A stretch of 64,000 nucleotides of DNA from Pseudevernia furfuracea (taxonomy: Eukaryota; Ascomycota; Lecanoromycetes; Lecanorales; Parmeliaceae): the NCBI GenBank assembly GCA_022315425.1, contig JAIUPT010000019.1:682001-746000 (forward strand), read 5' to 3'. Positions 23,879 through 35,905 of this stretch are shown here, piece after piece. Under the pieces are notes generated by a model. It saw nothing but the letters and a program-made list of their open reading frames with translations. It searched no databases and was not told where the DNA came from. A program made the position numbers and the translations under genes. Position 1 is the first letter of the stretch. Each line of letters opens with the position of its first letter.

Positions 23879-25538
23879 TCTTGATCTTCACCAGATGACA
23901 TTGGATACCACAAGAGAAACTAGGACTTGTTGAATTGCATGCCCACTTGGACAGTGGTGGCCGACAGCATTGGGAATAAGTGGGCTGTAACGTGGATATA
24001 ATTAGCAGCTTTTCTGGAATTCTTTCCAACATCCATAAGAGGTTATGATTTCCGTTGATAGGCCGCGAAATCAGCACTGCAGGCTGCTGCTCGATGTACT
24101 CCATAAGGGCAAAGCGTTTTAGACTAGGGCATTGATAGGTCGGTGAGGTAGGGAGAAAGGAGAAGGCTGGAGCGTTGAAGTGGTTTGGTGACAGGAGCTG
24201 ATTCAGATTGGTAGGCACTAGCCAACAATGAAACGTATAATACCCTGCATTGAGTGTGTATCTTGTGCCACAGTCCTTCTAGGGAAACTGCCCGTTGTCT
24301 GTCTTGTCCTCCTATCGATGAAAGCAGAATCACACGACTTTCGACTTTCGCTCCAAATACAGCCCAAAGAGTTTGACGTCAACGACTTGTACTCGTAACG
24401 TTTTACCTCCTCTAAAACAGTCTCCCCACGCGTGGCCACTCCGTCAAGCTACCTCTGTTCCCAGAAACACTTTCCATTGGTTATGTATTTCGACTCGCTC
24501 CCAATTTCTATATTTAGTCTATTGACAGACAGAAACACGCCACCGTGCTTCATCAGAAAACAAGAGCAACGTCAAAACATGCCTCCTATCGTGCCACCTA
24601 GACAGACACCCTCCTCAACACCCGGCCACCATCTCCCAGCACAAATCACACATCCAGTCCTTTTACTCCAACTATGACCAGTGTAGAGGTCACATACCAA
24701 ATAGTATCGACCACCCACACCCCACAGACCATGTCCAAATCGTTGGTCCCGTCTTCAAGGCCAACGCACACATGCTCAACGACGAAACAGTCTCGGAAGA
24801 TGCCGATTTCGAAATTCCGTGCGCAGCCTGAGCAATTTCTGTGAGCTTCTGTCTTCCACTAGAAGTGTATGTTCATGCATTGCGGGAAGCATATTATTTG
24901 TGCCTTGTTCTTCCAGGCAGCTCGTGTTCCTCAAATGTTTTCCTGTCCCCTATCCCTAATCTGCAAGCGTTCAAACTCCCAAAGAGCACGGCAGAGCGAG
25001 AGACAAGAGCACTAGGCATGTCCGCCAGGAAGCCCATCTGAAATCTTTCTTATCACCCTTCCACCTCTCAGTTTACCTGTTTCAATCTTGGCGAACCCGA
25101 AATGTGTCCAGCCATACAGAGTCTGACAGCTTCGATGACAGATTCTTGGGCACAGAACGTGGGACTTGGTATGGAGAATGCGTTCTGAATTGTAGAGGGA
25201 GCAACGGTGCTGGGGCATCGCGGGTGTCAACACTCTACTGCAAGAAGATTTCGAATGCGAGACTGAGTGATGGAAGAAGAAGATGGTAGATTTGCGCCAT
25301 GTGGGAAGTAGCTCAAAAGATGGTGAGCTTTGCTCTGGGGATGAAGATAAGGAGAGAGTAGAGGAGTAGGGAGAGTTTTAACTGATCTTGGACCGTTTGG
25401 AGGCACTGTTGCCTACCCTTGCACCTGTCTGCTGTCAGAGTATCTCAGATAGCATCATGGCATGTGCTGATCTAGGCAGTGAAACTAGTATGTACACGCT
25501 CAGATGCTCGAAATACACAACATAAACGTACAGATATT
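23879..25538. other. intergenic region with uncertain short frames
   Basis: A 1.66-kb gap between convergent genes. Around 24526-24831 three overlapping frames are open. One of them, lacking an early ATG, reads SFYSNYDQCRG... and ends DADFEIPCAA, which looks protein-like and might be the last exon of a small gene. No consistent start or splice was found, so no gene is called. Nothing else is recognised. Confidence 0.35.
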
Positions 25539-27998
25539 TCAGCCATCGCTCCCATTCGACCTGAAAGAAGCGCAACGCTCTACATAAGCATTCGTGAGAT
25601 CCAGTACAGGTTGTGGTAGGCTGGTTGCTTGCACGATACTGCGGACTTTGACCGCGCCTTCACTTTCGATGAGTTTGCGGACGGTGTGGAGCAGCGATGG
25701 AGAGAACTTTGGACGATAAGATTAACACTCCTGCGGCAACATGGGTTTGAGAAATGGGGTTAGACCTACCTCAGAATACCACCTATATTGCCAAGCTACG
25801 AGCCGTATGACGCATTGCAATACTTCACCTACCCTCCCTTGGCCCTCATACATCCTCAACACCCCCGTCATCGCCTTCGGGCTAAATCTTACTCTTAAGC
25901 ATGACTGGTATGCTTCCACTGCTTCTGGGAAGTGATGAAGTCTTTCCGCAAGCTCGCCCAGAATTTCCCACTCTTCTGCCGATTTGCGGTATTCACCTAC
26001 TGATTCCTCAGTCTTAGAGCGGGCCATGTCAGTCCGCCAGATTGTGTAAATGCGTAGGTCTTCATAGAGGACCATGAAGAGGTTGTCAAGCCAGCGTTCA
26101 CAGAGTCGTTTGTTGTGGAATTGTGTATAGTGCGGTTGGGAAGGAGAAGCCTTTGATTTATTCAGCAAGCTCCAAACGCCAAATTCAAATTACTTACGTC
26201 TTCGTTGCCAGCTTTGACTTCTTCAGAGGTTATGGTATGATTAGGTTTCTCGATCGACTCGTTTGTCAAGGTTGCACTGCTGGGAGCCCCGTTACTTTGT
26301 TCGGTCCTTTCTGTAGTCCCTGAGCCTGGCGGTGAAAAGTCGCCATCCTGGCTTTCAACGCTGTCTGTGATGCCATTGACACGCGGACTTGGAGAATGTA
26401 GAGCGACAGTACTTGCGTTGTGATTCACAGTGGGTTGCTGATTCCCACCAGTCTGCTTCTCGCTCCGGTACTCTTCTTCCATCACAAAGACGTGACTCCG
26501 TATCTTAAGCAATTGGTCCCATCCGATCTTTGCTGTTATTTCTGTGAGTAGACCGTAGGCTTTGAGGAAGGTGCCCTTATAGCCTGCTGCATGCAGCTTT
26601 CGTAACGACGGGTGGACCAGCTCGCTGTTGATCGCTTCCTGTGATTCATCTATTTCATCTAGCATACTTTCCGGCATGACTGGTAGAATTACTCGCAGAG
26701 GCTCTGGCATTCGAGGCGCATCTTTGTCCTGATATGTGAACATCGGGCATGAGTTTAGCGTTAGAAGTGCGAGGTCCCATTGCTCGAGGCCAACGTAGAT
26801 CTCTGCAAGCTTTGCCCATGTACCAAACTCGCTAGGTGCCGCAGTCACACTTCGCTTTGCACAATCCAGCGCCCACTCGAACTGACCCTTGTTTTGACAA
26901 AAGGCTGATTGACAGTCGAGAAGACAATAATCCATAGGTAATTGCGATATAGCATCGTGGAGGAGCTTGACCGCTTGGACCTCTTCGTCCGCGGATATGA
27001 GGACGCGGGCGAGTAGTGACGAGACTTCAACATCCCGTGTACGAAGCTTCTCGAAGAGGTTTATGCCAGATGTATATCTTCCTGTAGTGTGTATGTAATT
27101 GAGGAGGCCTGTTGTCAGATGATTAGAGACGACATTGGGCACTTGAATTTCGGGTTCCGAGCCAAGCTGTGAGCCTGTGAGAGCGTTTTAGTACAGCCTC
27201 TGTTCATTCAATGCGGTTCAACTTGCCTTTGAAAAATAGTCTTTCAGCAGCATCGAGGAATTTGTGCTCCACCTCCGTACTAGTGATTGGATCAAATCTC
27301 CGAACACCGATAATTTTTTTAATGCTATCTCCGCTACCATCATCTGCGTATGAGTACGCTCTGAGCACGGCGCACAGGAAGGTCTCTAGCCAGAGCCCTT
27401 CGGATGCCACTCGCTTGTCGCCCCGCTCATCGATGCAATAGCTCTCCACTCCACCTGGTATCTTAACATCCACCCGCATATCTAGATGCGAAAACGCATT
27501 GTAGCAGCTGCAGCCGTTATTTTCCATTCCTCAAAGTTCAGCCGAAGCCAGCACCCACCAGTATAGTCCAGACACCACTTTATGTGTTTTGTCTTGCGGC
27601 GTATATACAAGGGTGTTTACATAGGCCGCCAAGCTGGCTGAAGAGGAAGCGTCAACTCCAGTGACATGGTGGTAGACTCCAAACTGTATCAAACGTTAGT
27701 GGAATGTATATCAGTAAAGGAATGGTGTCAATTGGATACCTGACGCCCTCCTGACTTGGCCTGCTTGACAAGGTGTACCAGGTCTGGGGGACCTAATTCG
27801 CGAATGGTCTGCAGCGCCTCATTGCGGCTCTCGATTGCGGACTCAATCTCTTCTTCGACAATTCTAATGGACCGGTCGTTAGAGACTTCATTGGTTGAAT
27901 TGAGTCAGAACCTACTCTGGGACCGCGGGCACAATCATTGCGCGTGTAGACGTGAGACGACTTTGATTGGGCCTAGAAGAATCCTCAAGTTTCACCAT
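25539..27998 (-). CDS. ChAPs family exomer subunit (BUD7/BCH1-like)
   Basis: A Chs5p-Arf1p-binding protein. In yeast these form the exomer coat at the trans-Golgi network, which sends chitin synthase and other cargo to the plasma membrane. There are seven exons: 27998-27916, 27863-27740, 27683-27559, 27507-27227, 27174-26198, 26150-25770 and 25706-25539. The product is 712 residues. Family landmarks are ELGPPDLVHLVKQAKSGG, TGVDASSSASLAAYVN, GLYCCYNAFSHLDMRVDVK (made by the third splice), a TPR-like helical middle (FEWALDCAKRSV, GTWAKLAEIY), KIGWDQLLKIRSHVFVMEEE, and the conserved C-terminus ending FRSNGSDG. Intron 4 (27226-27175) is GC-AG with an AAAG|GCAAGT donor and a TACTAAAAC branch. It is divergent from HIR3, 358 bp apart. 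The start is the first ATG in frame, and the N-terminal ~28 residues are not conserved enough to confirm it. Confidence 0.9.
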
Positions 27999-28356
27999 CC
28001 GAGTGACTGATAAGAAAGGTCCATGCAGTGGCCTTCTGAAAACATCTCTGGGATACCGTAAACACCTGAGATGAGAGTAAGGTAGCTTCTCAGTAGCTAC
28101 GAACAAACATTATTTGTCCTCCCCGAATGTTGCTGATTACTAATCATAAACGGCAGCTAAACATCGTTCTTAGCGTTTTGTCGCGCGCTGTGTTTGACAT
28201 TTTGATTCCCAGCATTGCAACACCTATATGCAATTATCTGTTCTATTTGCTGCTTACTCCCATGATACTGTCTCCACTGGCCAATAATGTTTCCATTGTG
28301 ATTACCGAGCACCGGCAGCATGAGCTCTTAAGCATCCGACTTGCGGAACCCTTGAG
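27999..28356. promoter_or_regulatory. shared upstream region of ChAPs gene and HIR3
   Basis: This is 358 bp between two divergent start codons and must hold both promoters and leaders. It is AT-rich on the HIR3 side. No specific factor site is claimed. Confidence 0.4.
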
Positions 28357-31300
28357 ATGGTACAAATACCTTTATTACTGCAAGACAGCTACAACATCAT
28401 CATCATTGCTGATTTGTCACAGGCTAGCTTTGCTCCTTTGAATATCGAGATTGAACCAGAAAGCGAGGACGAGATTGATGACAGCAAAGAAATTCAGGTA
28501 CTTTCTACAGCATAAAGTGGTGACACTGAAGCTAAAACGCGTTAGATCGAAGAAGCTCTGAAGTTGTATCAGAACGCTTTAAAATTACATTCCCAAGGTC
28601 AAGATTTTTATCACGAGGCAGAAGATGCCTATAACGAGCTGTTTCGATCCGAGATTTTTACTTATCCAGAATCACTCTCTGAAGCCCAGCGTATCGAAAG
28701 TTATGGCGCGGTTGAGGAGCTGGAAGATGATTCCGAGGACGACTTGTTTCCCGCAACTACAACCACGACTACAGGCATAGATGTTGCTCCAAGCAGTCTC
28801 CCGCAGATTTTGTACCTTGCATACAAGAACCATGGCCAATTTCAGCTTGATAGACTGAAAGCCCGTCTTAGTCGCATAGAGCAGGAGATCAAACCTGACG
28901 AACAGATGACTACTACGAGTTTAATCTCTGGGACGGCTCTTTTCAGCTTGAAGCGTTTCGTCGAGGCCTTAGACCGAGATGACACGGATCTGGAGCTATG
29001 GCGACAAGTTGCAAGAATCGCTGGGCTCTTAGGCAGTCGCCGAATTGCAAGGTTTTGCTTGGAGTCTGTGGTAGATACTGACGAAGGTGACTTCGACCCC
29101 TGGGTGGAGCCTTTGGGTCTCGAAGAGAGCTTTGCTAGAGAGCAGCTAAAGCCTCTTTTAAGATCGTTGAACGACCAGCTTTCGGAGTCCCAGTTGGCTG
29201 CGAAAGTCCACAAGCACGGAAGTTTGATGGGCTTGTTGAAGCGAAATGTCGATCCTTTTCCTCATCTTCCCCCCAATGCACTCAGCCCTCCAGCCCAGAG
29301 CATTGCGCACCCTGCGAAAAATCAAATTATCTTAGTTCCACTGAGGTCCTGGACAAGTTGCGGCAAAGCCATTTTGTTTCGACTCAATCAGGAAGCCCAA
29401 GGGTTGGTCAGTCCAGACGCTGGGGCCGGTTACTCACTGGTCGTTCCGTCCAACAGCTCAGCAGTGATCCTCCCGCCACCGACCAGACAGATACCCACTC
29501 GCGGTTCTATCACAGATCACGACCGACAGTCATTCGTTCGAAGCCCTACCGAGGACAAAGCTGAGTATGTGGATGCGCTAATGGAGGTTTCAACTTTGGA
29601 GGGACCAGCAGAAGGAAACGAGGACCGACCCATTGACCTGACTGGTACCGTTGTCCAACAAGCCAGGGAGGGTCCCACCAAAACTGATCGGGTTGAAGAT
29701 CGCGGGTCTAGAAATCCTGTAGACGTTGCGCTTGCCCAAGGACGTGCAGTGAATGGCGAAGTTGCAGTCCGGCCAGCTGGTACGGTGGCCTTGCCAACAC
29801 GGAAAAGGTCTTCTGAAGCAGCTGAGCTACCCGATCCCACAGATATAGGCCGTTCGCGAAGCAAGCGAATCAAAGCTCGAGGTTCTATAGACCCCGACTC
29901 CTTGAAGGATACCACAGCAGAGGATTGGGCCAAATGGTACGAGCAACAATTGCAGATCTACCATGAAGCAGATGATCCAGCTTTCGGCACGGTTGAAAGC
30001 ATACTCACAAAGCTTGGCTCACAAAATCCAGGGTCTTTGAAAGCAATTCGTGGCATTGTATCGAATCAGCCTACGTGGTCAAGTGAAGCTGTCAACAACG
30101 CAAAGGCATCGCCAAACCTAGCAGCTCAGGATCTGAAGACAATGCTTGATGGATGGGACTTGCCGAAGAGTAAAGCGTTCTTGAGTGGGCACGATGCCAA
30201 AGACTCTGCTGGGCCAATAGGTGGAACTCAAAATCCAGGCTTTACGGCGTTCTTGGAGCATTCAGCTCAGGAAACTCAAGCCTCATCAAAGCGACCCCTA
30301 TTGCCTGGCGACTATGCTTTAGATGGTTTTGCAAAACACCTTGACAGCGGAAACTGGCGGGGCCTACACCAAATTTCTTATGAATGGATAGCTTGTCTTT
30401 TGAGTCCCGGAAGACTAGAGGGAGAACTTGTGTCGTTGTACGAGGCTTTTTCGTGGCCGGACCCCCTCAAAGAAACCGTCGTGCAAATGCTTGTCTTTGA
30501 GGACGAAGCAATCTTCTCGCAAACTAATCGTCTAGTTGACATGATGGAGCAGCAAAGCAGGGCTTCTAAGGATACGCTGGAACTAGAACGCTTCAAGAAG
30601 TCTAAGACGAGCCATATGCAATTGGTACAAGCTATCTATGAACTACACTTGGATGTATATGGGCGAATCACCAATCCTAGCAGTGAAGTCGATGCGACGA
30701 CACGGCTTCTGCAACGCGATCGTCTTTGTCGCTGGGCTGCATTCTCGAGCAAGCTCATGAATCAGTGGTCATCTTTACCAGATGGTAAGGGCTGGTCGTC
30801 AGGTGATCTGGAATCTCGGTTCATGTGGTCTTCTGTGGTGTGCACCAGCCTTCTTGAACCGGGTTCACGCGATCACACAGTCCTATGCTATCAAGATCTG
30901 ATCCGTATCCTCGATAACGCACGTCTCAAGCAAAAATCCGATCTGATCATTGACCTACCTAATAACGCAATAATGCCTGAGATCTCTGTGGGAGCTGCGG
31001 AGAAGGAGATCTCGAGACTTACAACGTTGGATTTTTTCATGGGTATTTTTAGCTCCGAGAACAATGATTCGTTAACCATCATCGAAAGCTTGGAGCCCCT
31101 GCTTGATCTCTCGGTTCAACAAGTGAGGGCGATGAACGAAACCAGCTCGGATAGCACTGAAGGCGGTGACCCCGAAAACCCGCCCGCCGAACAGTCGGAG
31201 GCACCGATAAACCCAAAATTGCTCGAGGCACTGCAGTTCCTTAATCGAGGGAGCTTGCCTCTAAGACTTTTTCTTTGGCAAAGATTGCGGAACGCATACC

Positions 31301-34300
31301 AAGCCATTCATTACCCACCTCAAATACTTTCGTGCAATCTGAGAAGCTTTGCCCTCATCACTGATCACCTCGCCTCGTCATCCTACACAGGCAGCAGTCC
31401 CGAAAACCGCCATGACAGCTTGCTCCGTTGGTTGAATAAACTTGACGATCTCTTAACTCGGATACTAGCAGCCGCCCTTTTCCACAACGACGCTTTCGAG
31501 ACTCTAGATGCGAATCATGTCCGTGTATCCTTGGAGGCTTCAGCAAGGTTGCGAGACATCCTTCATGTCTTTGCCTTGTGGGAAGACACAATCCGAGTTG
31601 GCAAAACGCAGGTGCCCATCTCGGCAAATCAGACTGCCCACAGAGGTTTGAGCAGGTCCACGGACAAATTTCGTGATATGATTGTCAGAACTTGGACCCT
31701 GCAGTATATGCTTCTTAAAGAAGCAATCAAACAAAGCCCGGGGATTTTCACCAACTCGGATGAGATACTGCTTCATTACTTGAAGCGGGTCCACCAGACA
31801 TTAGGCCTACGATGCTATTGCAGCCTGGCAGATAAGATGTTTCTGAAACTGATGAAAACGGAGCTTGAGAAATTCAAGCTTGCGGAAGGATGGGACACTG
31901 ACATGGCTCAATTGGTGTTTGATCTCTATGGTCTAAAAATTTCTTCGACTACGGCAGAGATGCAAGACCATGGCTGTATTCCTGAGGAGCTTGACCGTCG
32001 TACCGCGGTGGAAGTCATGGATACCGTTATGCTACATGTCAATAGACTCAGTATCAAGGACTTATTGAAGAGCGACCTGAAATTCGCCATTGACAAGATG
32101 CAACAAGTCATCAAGATACCCAAGGTCACGACAAACGCGACCGCGAGGACTTTCAACTACCGGCTCGCGAATAACTATCTGAAATCACCTATTAATCCTG
32201 TTGATCTGTACCGATCTTTACGAGGCATTGGCGGCCTCTGCGGAAATCCCGCACGTAGCGAGGGATCTGAGATCGCTGCAAAAGGCTGGTACTTCTTGCT
32301 CGGTCACATTGCTCTTGCCAAATTTCGTTCCCAGAAACGTTCCCCTGTGGGATCAACGGATGATCTCGAAGTCGCCAGAACGTTTTTCAGGCATGACCTT
32401 GAATTCGATACCGACAGATGGGAGACGTGGTATAGATTAGCCCAGGTATACGACGCCATGATTGAAGAAGAAAGTACGTGGACGGCAGACAAGCTCGACA
32501 ATCACATGGCGGACCTGGCTGTGTTGCAACGAAAGGCTATACACTGTTACGCCATGGCCATGGCAGTAGGAACACGTTGCGGAGACGCCTCATTCGAAGG
32601 AACGAGCAAGATGGCTGATCTTTGCGCTGACTTTGGCACGAGGATCTACGCCTCAACTCGAGAGCCATTCTCAATGCGAGCTTTTGACATGAACGATTTC
32701 ATGAGACCTTTCAACAGAGCTGGGCAGGGCATGTATGAGAACCATCAATTCCCAGGTCTGACCTTGTACTCAGCTTGGAAGTTTGCAAGTTCTTTACTTC
32801 GTCAGGCTTCGATCCAGAAACCTCAAGACTGGGTGTAAGTCCAACCACTTACTAACCGGTTTTACGGTTGACTAACTTGACTAACAGGGTTTCGTATATG
32901 CTTGGTAAGGTGCTATGGAAGATGCACAATTATGGCGAAAACGTCCTTAGTAACGCCAAGCGCATTGGATATCAAGTTGTCATCGATGCTTTTGTACGAG
33001 CTATCGATTCATGTCCGGATAAGCGTGACAGTCGACACCCAGACAAAGACCTGATTCTCGAGCCCCATTATAAGCTTGTTTCAGTGGTCCATAAACTTCG
33101 CCTGTCAAGACGAATTTCGGTAGGGAAGCCAGCTGTGTCCTGTGCTGACCTCGCTAACATGAGCGTGTAGGTAGAGGAAGGTTGCCGGATCCTGAAGGCT
33201 ACGCCCTACTCACGAAAAGTCCCGGATGTCCAAGAAGTCGAGGATTGGGCAAGCTATATACTGCATGTCATCAAAGCCCTTAGATCCGCAGACAAGGCAA
33301 ATTGGCACCATCGGATGGTAGCAAGAGTAGGCTTCGCTCCCAGGGATCCTACAAGAGGAAGGCTAACACTTTGCAAGGCAGCTCACATTATCTACAAAGA
33401 GAACTCCAGCGAAGTACAAGGAGCTCTGGACGCAAGGCATGAGCTCACGCAACAGATTTTCACAAAGACCATGGCCATCCAAGTGTGGAAACCTGACAAT
33501 GAAAGGGCTGGAAGACATTTTGTCTACACTGGGCGATATGTCAGGTTCTTCGTTCGACTTCTCTACCAATTGAACGACAAATCTAGCTTAGAAGCGCTAG
33601 CACGGCGTATCCGCAAGAAAGCTGGTGATTTTGTTGGTCATGTCGGGATATGGCAAGAAGTCTGTCAAGCATATCTGCAGGTATGCTCGAGCACTAGGTT
33701 AGGTTTTGTATATCAAAGTACTAATAAACTCAGCTCATGCGCAACCAGCCACACTGCAAAGTACCGGATCGCTACCAGGAAGATGTATTTACAGGCATGA
33801 ATCCAGAAACGTTTCAGCTCAACGCCTCTCGTCTCGAAGCCTCAATCCATTCGACAATGACAAATTCTCCAATCCTCGAGATTCTACGCGAAGCAATTGA
33901 GTTCAAAAAACTGAATAACAACTACTTCAAAAGCGGCGCCTTTGAGGAGCTCATCGGAGACGTATATGCACATCTTTATGACACCTTCGTACCCGAGATT
34001 GTCGCCAAAGAGACCGCTGAAGAAAATAGAGTCCGCATGAGACTCGATAATATACTCGCAGCCCCAACCAATGCGGCTGAGACACCTCCACCTGACCAGG
34101 CTGGCGAACAAGGCGCTGAGCGGAGAACCAAAGCCAATCGGGTGACTCCCAGAGAGATTATTCGAAAAGCTGAAGCCATCGCTGCTAGGCCCGCTCCCAC
34201 AGTTCCAACTAAGGCACTCAAAGCTTTAGCACCAGCACCTACTTCGGAACAAGACAGAGCTGCTCCCAATTCACCAGTAATAGCCGTCGTCATACACGAA

Positions 34301-34654
34301 GACCCCGTTAGGGATCCAGGAAGCAGTGTGCCTGGGAGTGTACATGATAGCGCGGATGACGAAAGCGAGTTGAGCGAGGTCGATGATGAGGTGGCAGAAG
34401 ACAAGCCTGCCAAAACAGTGGAAAGTAGGCCTCCATTGTTCCCTAATCTCGTGAAAGTTGCGACGAACGAATCGGCTGGGGCGGACACAAATGGAGGTGG
34501 TTTTGTTACTGCGAACGAAGCACAGGATGATGAGGAAGACGACGACGATGACGAAGAGGTGGGAGCTCCGCAAGAGGAGCAAGCTGAAGTCGAAGGTCGA
34601 GTGGGCCCAGAAGAGCGAGAGCCACGAGAGAAGGGTGAGGCAATGGAGTTGTAA
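28357..34654 (+). CDS. hir3: histone transcription regulator 3 (HIR3 / CABIN1-like)
   Basis: Large scaffold subunit of the HIR histone chaperone complex, which deposits H3-H4 outside S phase and represses histone genes. Exons are 28357-28359, 28423-28497, 28546-32834, 32888-33119, 33171-33326, 33378-33680 and 33734-34654, giving 1992 residues. The first exon codes only the initiator Met; exon 2 begins ASFAPLNIE, leading into EIQIEEALKLYQNALKLH (a TPR-like repeat). Other family-typical stretches are WETWYRLAQVYDAMIEEE, DWVVSYMLGKVLWKMH, KANWHHRMVARAAHIIY, FTKTMAIQVWKPDNERAGRH and YTGRYVRFFVRLLY. The C-terminus is acidic (runs of Asp/Glu). Intron 33327-33377 is 51 nt, in frame and without stops. 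It is called an intron because it has a GCTAACAC branch word and its removal restores the family sequence. The gene is convergent with riboflavin synthase, 152 bp apart. Confidence 0.93.
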
Positions 34655-34806
34655 TTTGGCATTCAGGAAATATGATACCCTGCGAGATCTGGAATATTCT
34701 GTGGACAGTAGAGAAAGCTGCAATTTGCCGCAAGCAGGCCTTTCAACGCCTTTCTATAATTCGAGTTCTCCCATTAGAGTCCTACCATGAAATCACACCT
34801 CCCACC

Positions 34807-35714
34807 TCATCTCTTCATCCTCTCATCCACAATCTTCCCAACCATCCTCTCCAACACACCCCCTTCACTGCCCTCTTTTTCCAATCCTTCAAAGTACCCC
34901 CTAACGCTCTTCTCAACATACTTCCCAACCATATCCACCTCCACATTCACCTCCGCCCTCTCCTTTTTCGCGGCCATCACCACTCGCTCCTGCGTATAGG
35001 CAATCAACATGACCTCCCACCAACCAGCCTCATCATTCACAGCCGTAACCGTCAAACTCGCCCCATCAAGCGTCACATACCCCTTCTCCACCACATACCT
35101 CAGCACCTCTTTTTCCCTCGGCTGCAATCTGAACACCAGACTGTTGCCGTCGGGGGTCACAGAGAGGATCTCTGCGACGGTATCCACATGTCCTTGCACG
35201 AAATGCCCCCCCATGCGCGTGGTGGCACTGACGGCGCGCTCGAGGTTGACGTGTGAGGATTGGGCGAGGGAGCCGAGGTTCGTGCGGCGGAGGGTTTCGG
35301 GGGAGACGCCGACGGTGAATTGAGAGGGGGTGAAGGAGGTTATGGTGAGGCATGTGCCTATGGGTTCGGAGATGGAATTAGCGGAAGGGAAAATCGGTTT
35401 GGGACGCAAAAGGTCGAGGAGATTGGGACAAGGAAGGAAACTCTCGGAGGACGACGGAGAGGGCGATGGCGAGGGTGTAGCGCTCGAGCTTGTCATACCG
35501 TTTATGCTGATGCTATCACCCAAATGGGCATCTGCGAGGATCTCGGCGCAGTCGGAGATGGTCAGTGAGGTCCCTCCTCCGCCGGCTGCGCTGTCGTCTT
35601 GTTTTTCGAGGCGGGTGACAGCTGGCTGCGTTAGTTTAGCTATGCTGGTTTCCAGAACAGGGAAATATAGGGAGGGCGATTACTGCCTGTGACCTCGACT
35701 ATGCCTGTGAACAT
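34807..35714 (-). CDS. rib5: riboflavin synthase alpha chain
   Basis: Catalyses the last step of riboflavin synthesis, dismutation of two 6,7-dimethyl-8-ribityllumazine molecules. Exons are 35714-35684, 35621-35499 and 35357-34807; the protein is 234 residues, the usual length. The start MFTGIVEVTG-TV is the canonical N-terminus of the first lumazine-binding barrel and is made by the first splice (donor GTAATC). The second intron (35498-35358, 141 nt) is in frame and stop-free; removing it gives GDSISINGTCLTITSF, the conserved family segment. PETLRRTNLG, VNLERA, RMGGHFVQGHVD, GNSLVF and KGYVTLDGASLTV follow as expected for the two barrels. It shares a 191-bp upstream region with the CoA-transferase gene. 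Confidence 0.95.
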
Positions 35715-35905
35715 GATTGACAATGTGCAGTAAGGATTACGAAAGGAAGAAGATGAGAAGGCATTTGAAGAATAAGGTGATGATATCGCGGACCCATTTC
35801 CGTCAGCCGAGGTTCGCCAGAGCGGTTTGATGGTTTGAACGACATGACTGGTTTTTCTTCCTTTCTTCTCTTCCTCCACCTCAGCATACTGTTTTGTGGT
35901 GCACG
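35715..35905. promoter_or_regulatory. bidirectional promoter of riboflavin synthase and CoA-transferase
   Basis: Only 191 bp separates two divergent start codons, so both genes must be driven from it. No TATA box or named site was recognised. Confidence 0.5.

Noticed and set aside
27508..27558. Apparent frameshifts in the ChAPs gene between GLY and RVDVK
   Set aside because: The 51-nt segment has a GTGGGT donor, a GCTGAAC branch word and a CTGCAG acceptor. Splicing it gives CCYNAFSHLDMRVDVK in frame, so it is an ordinary intron.
33976..34662. 228-residue minus-strand open frame, Ser/Thr-rich
   Set aside because: It is the exact antisense of the acidic C-terminus of HIR3, and its composition mirrors that of the sense strand.
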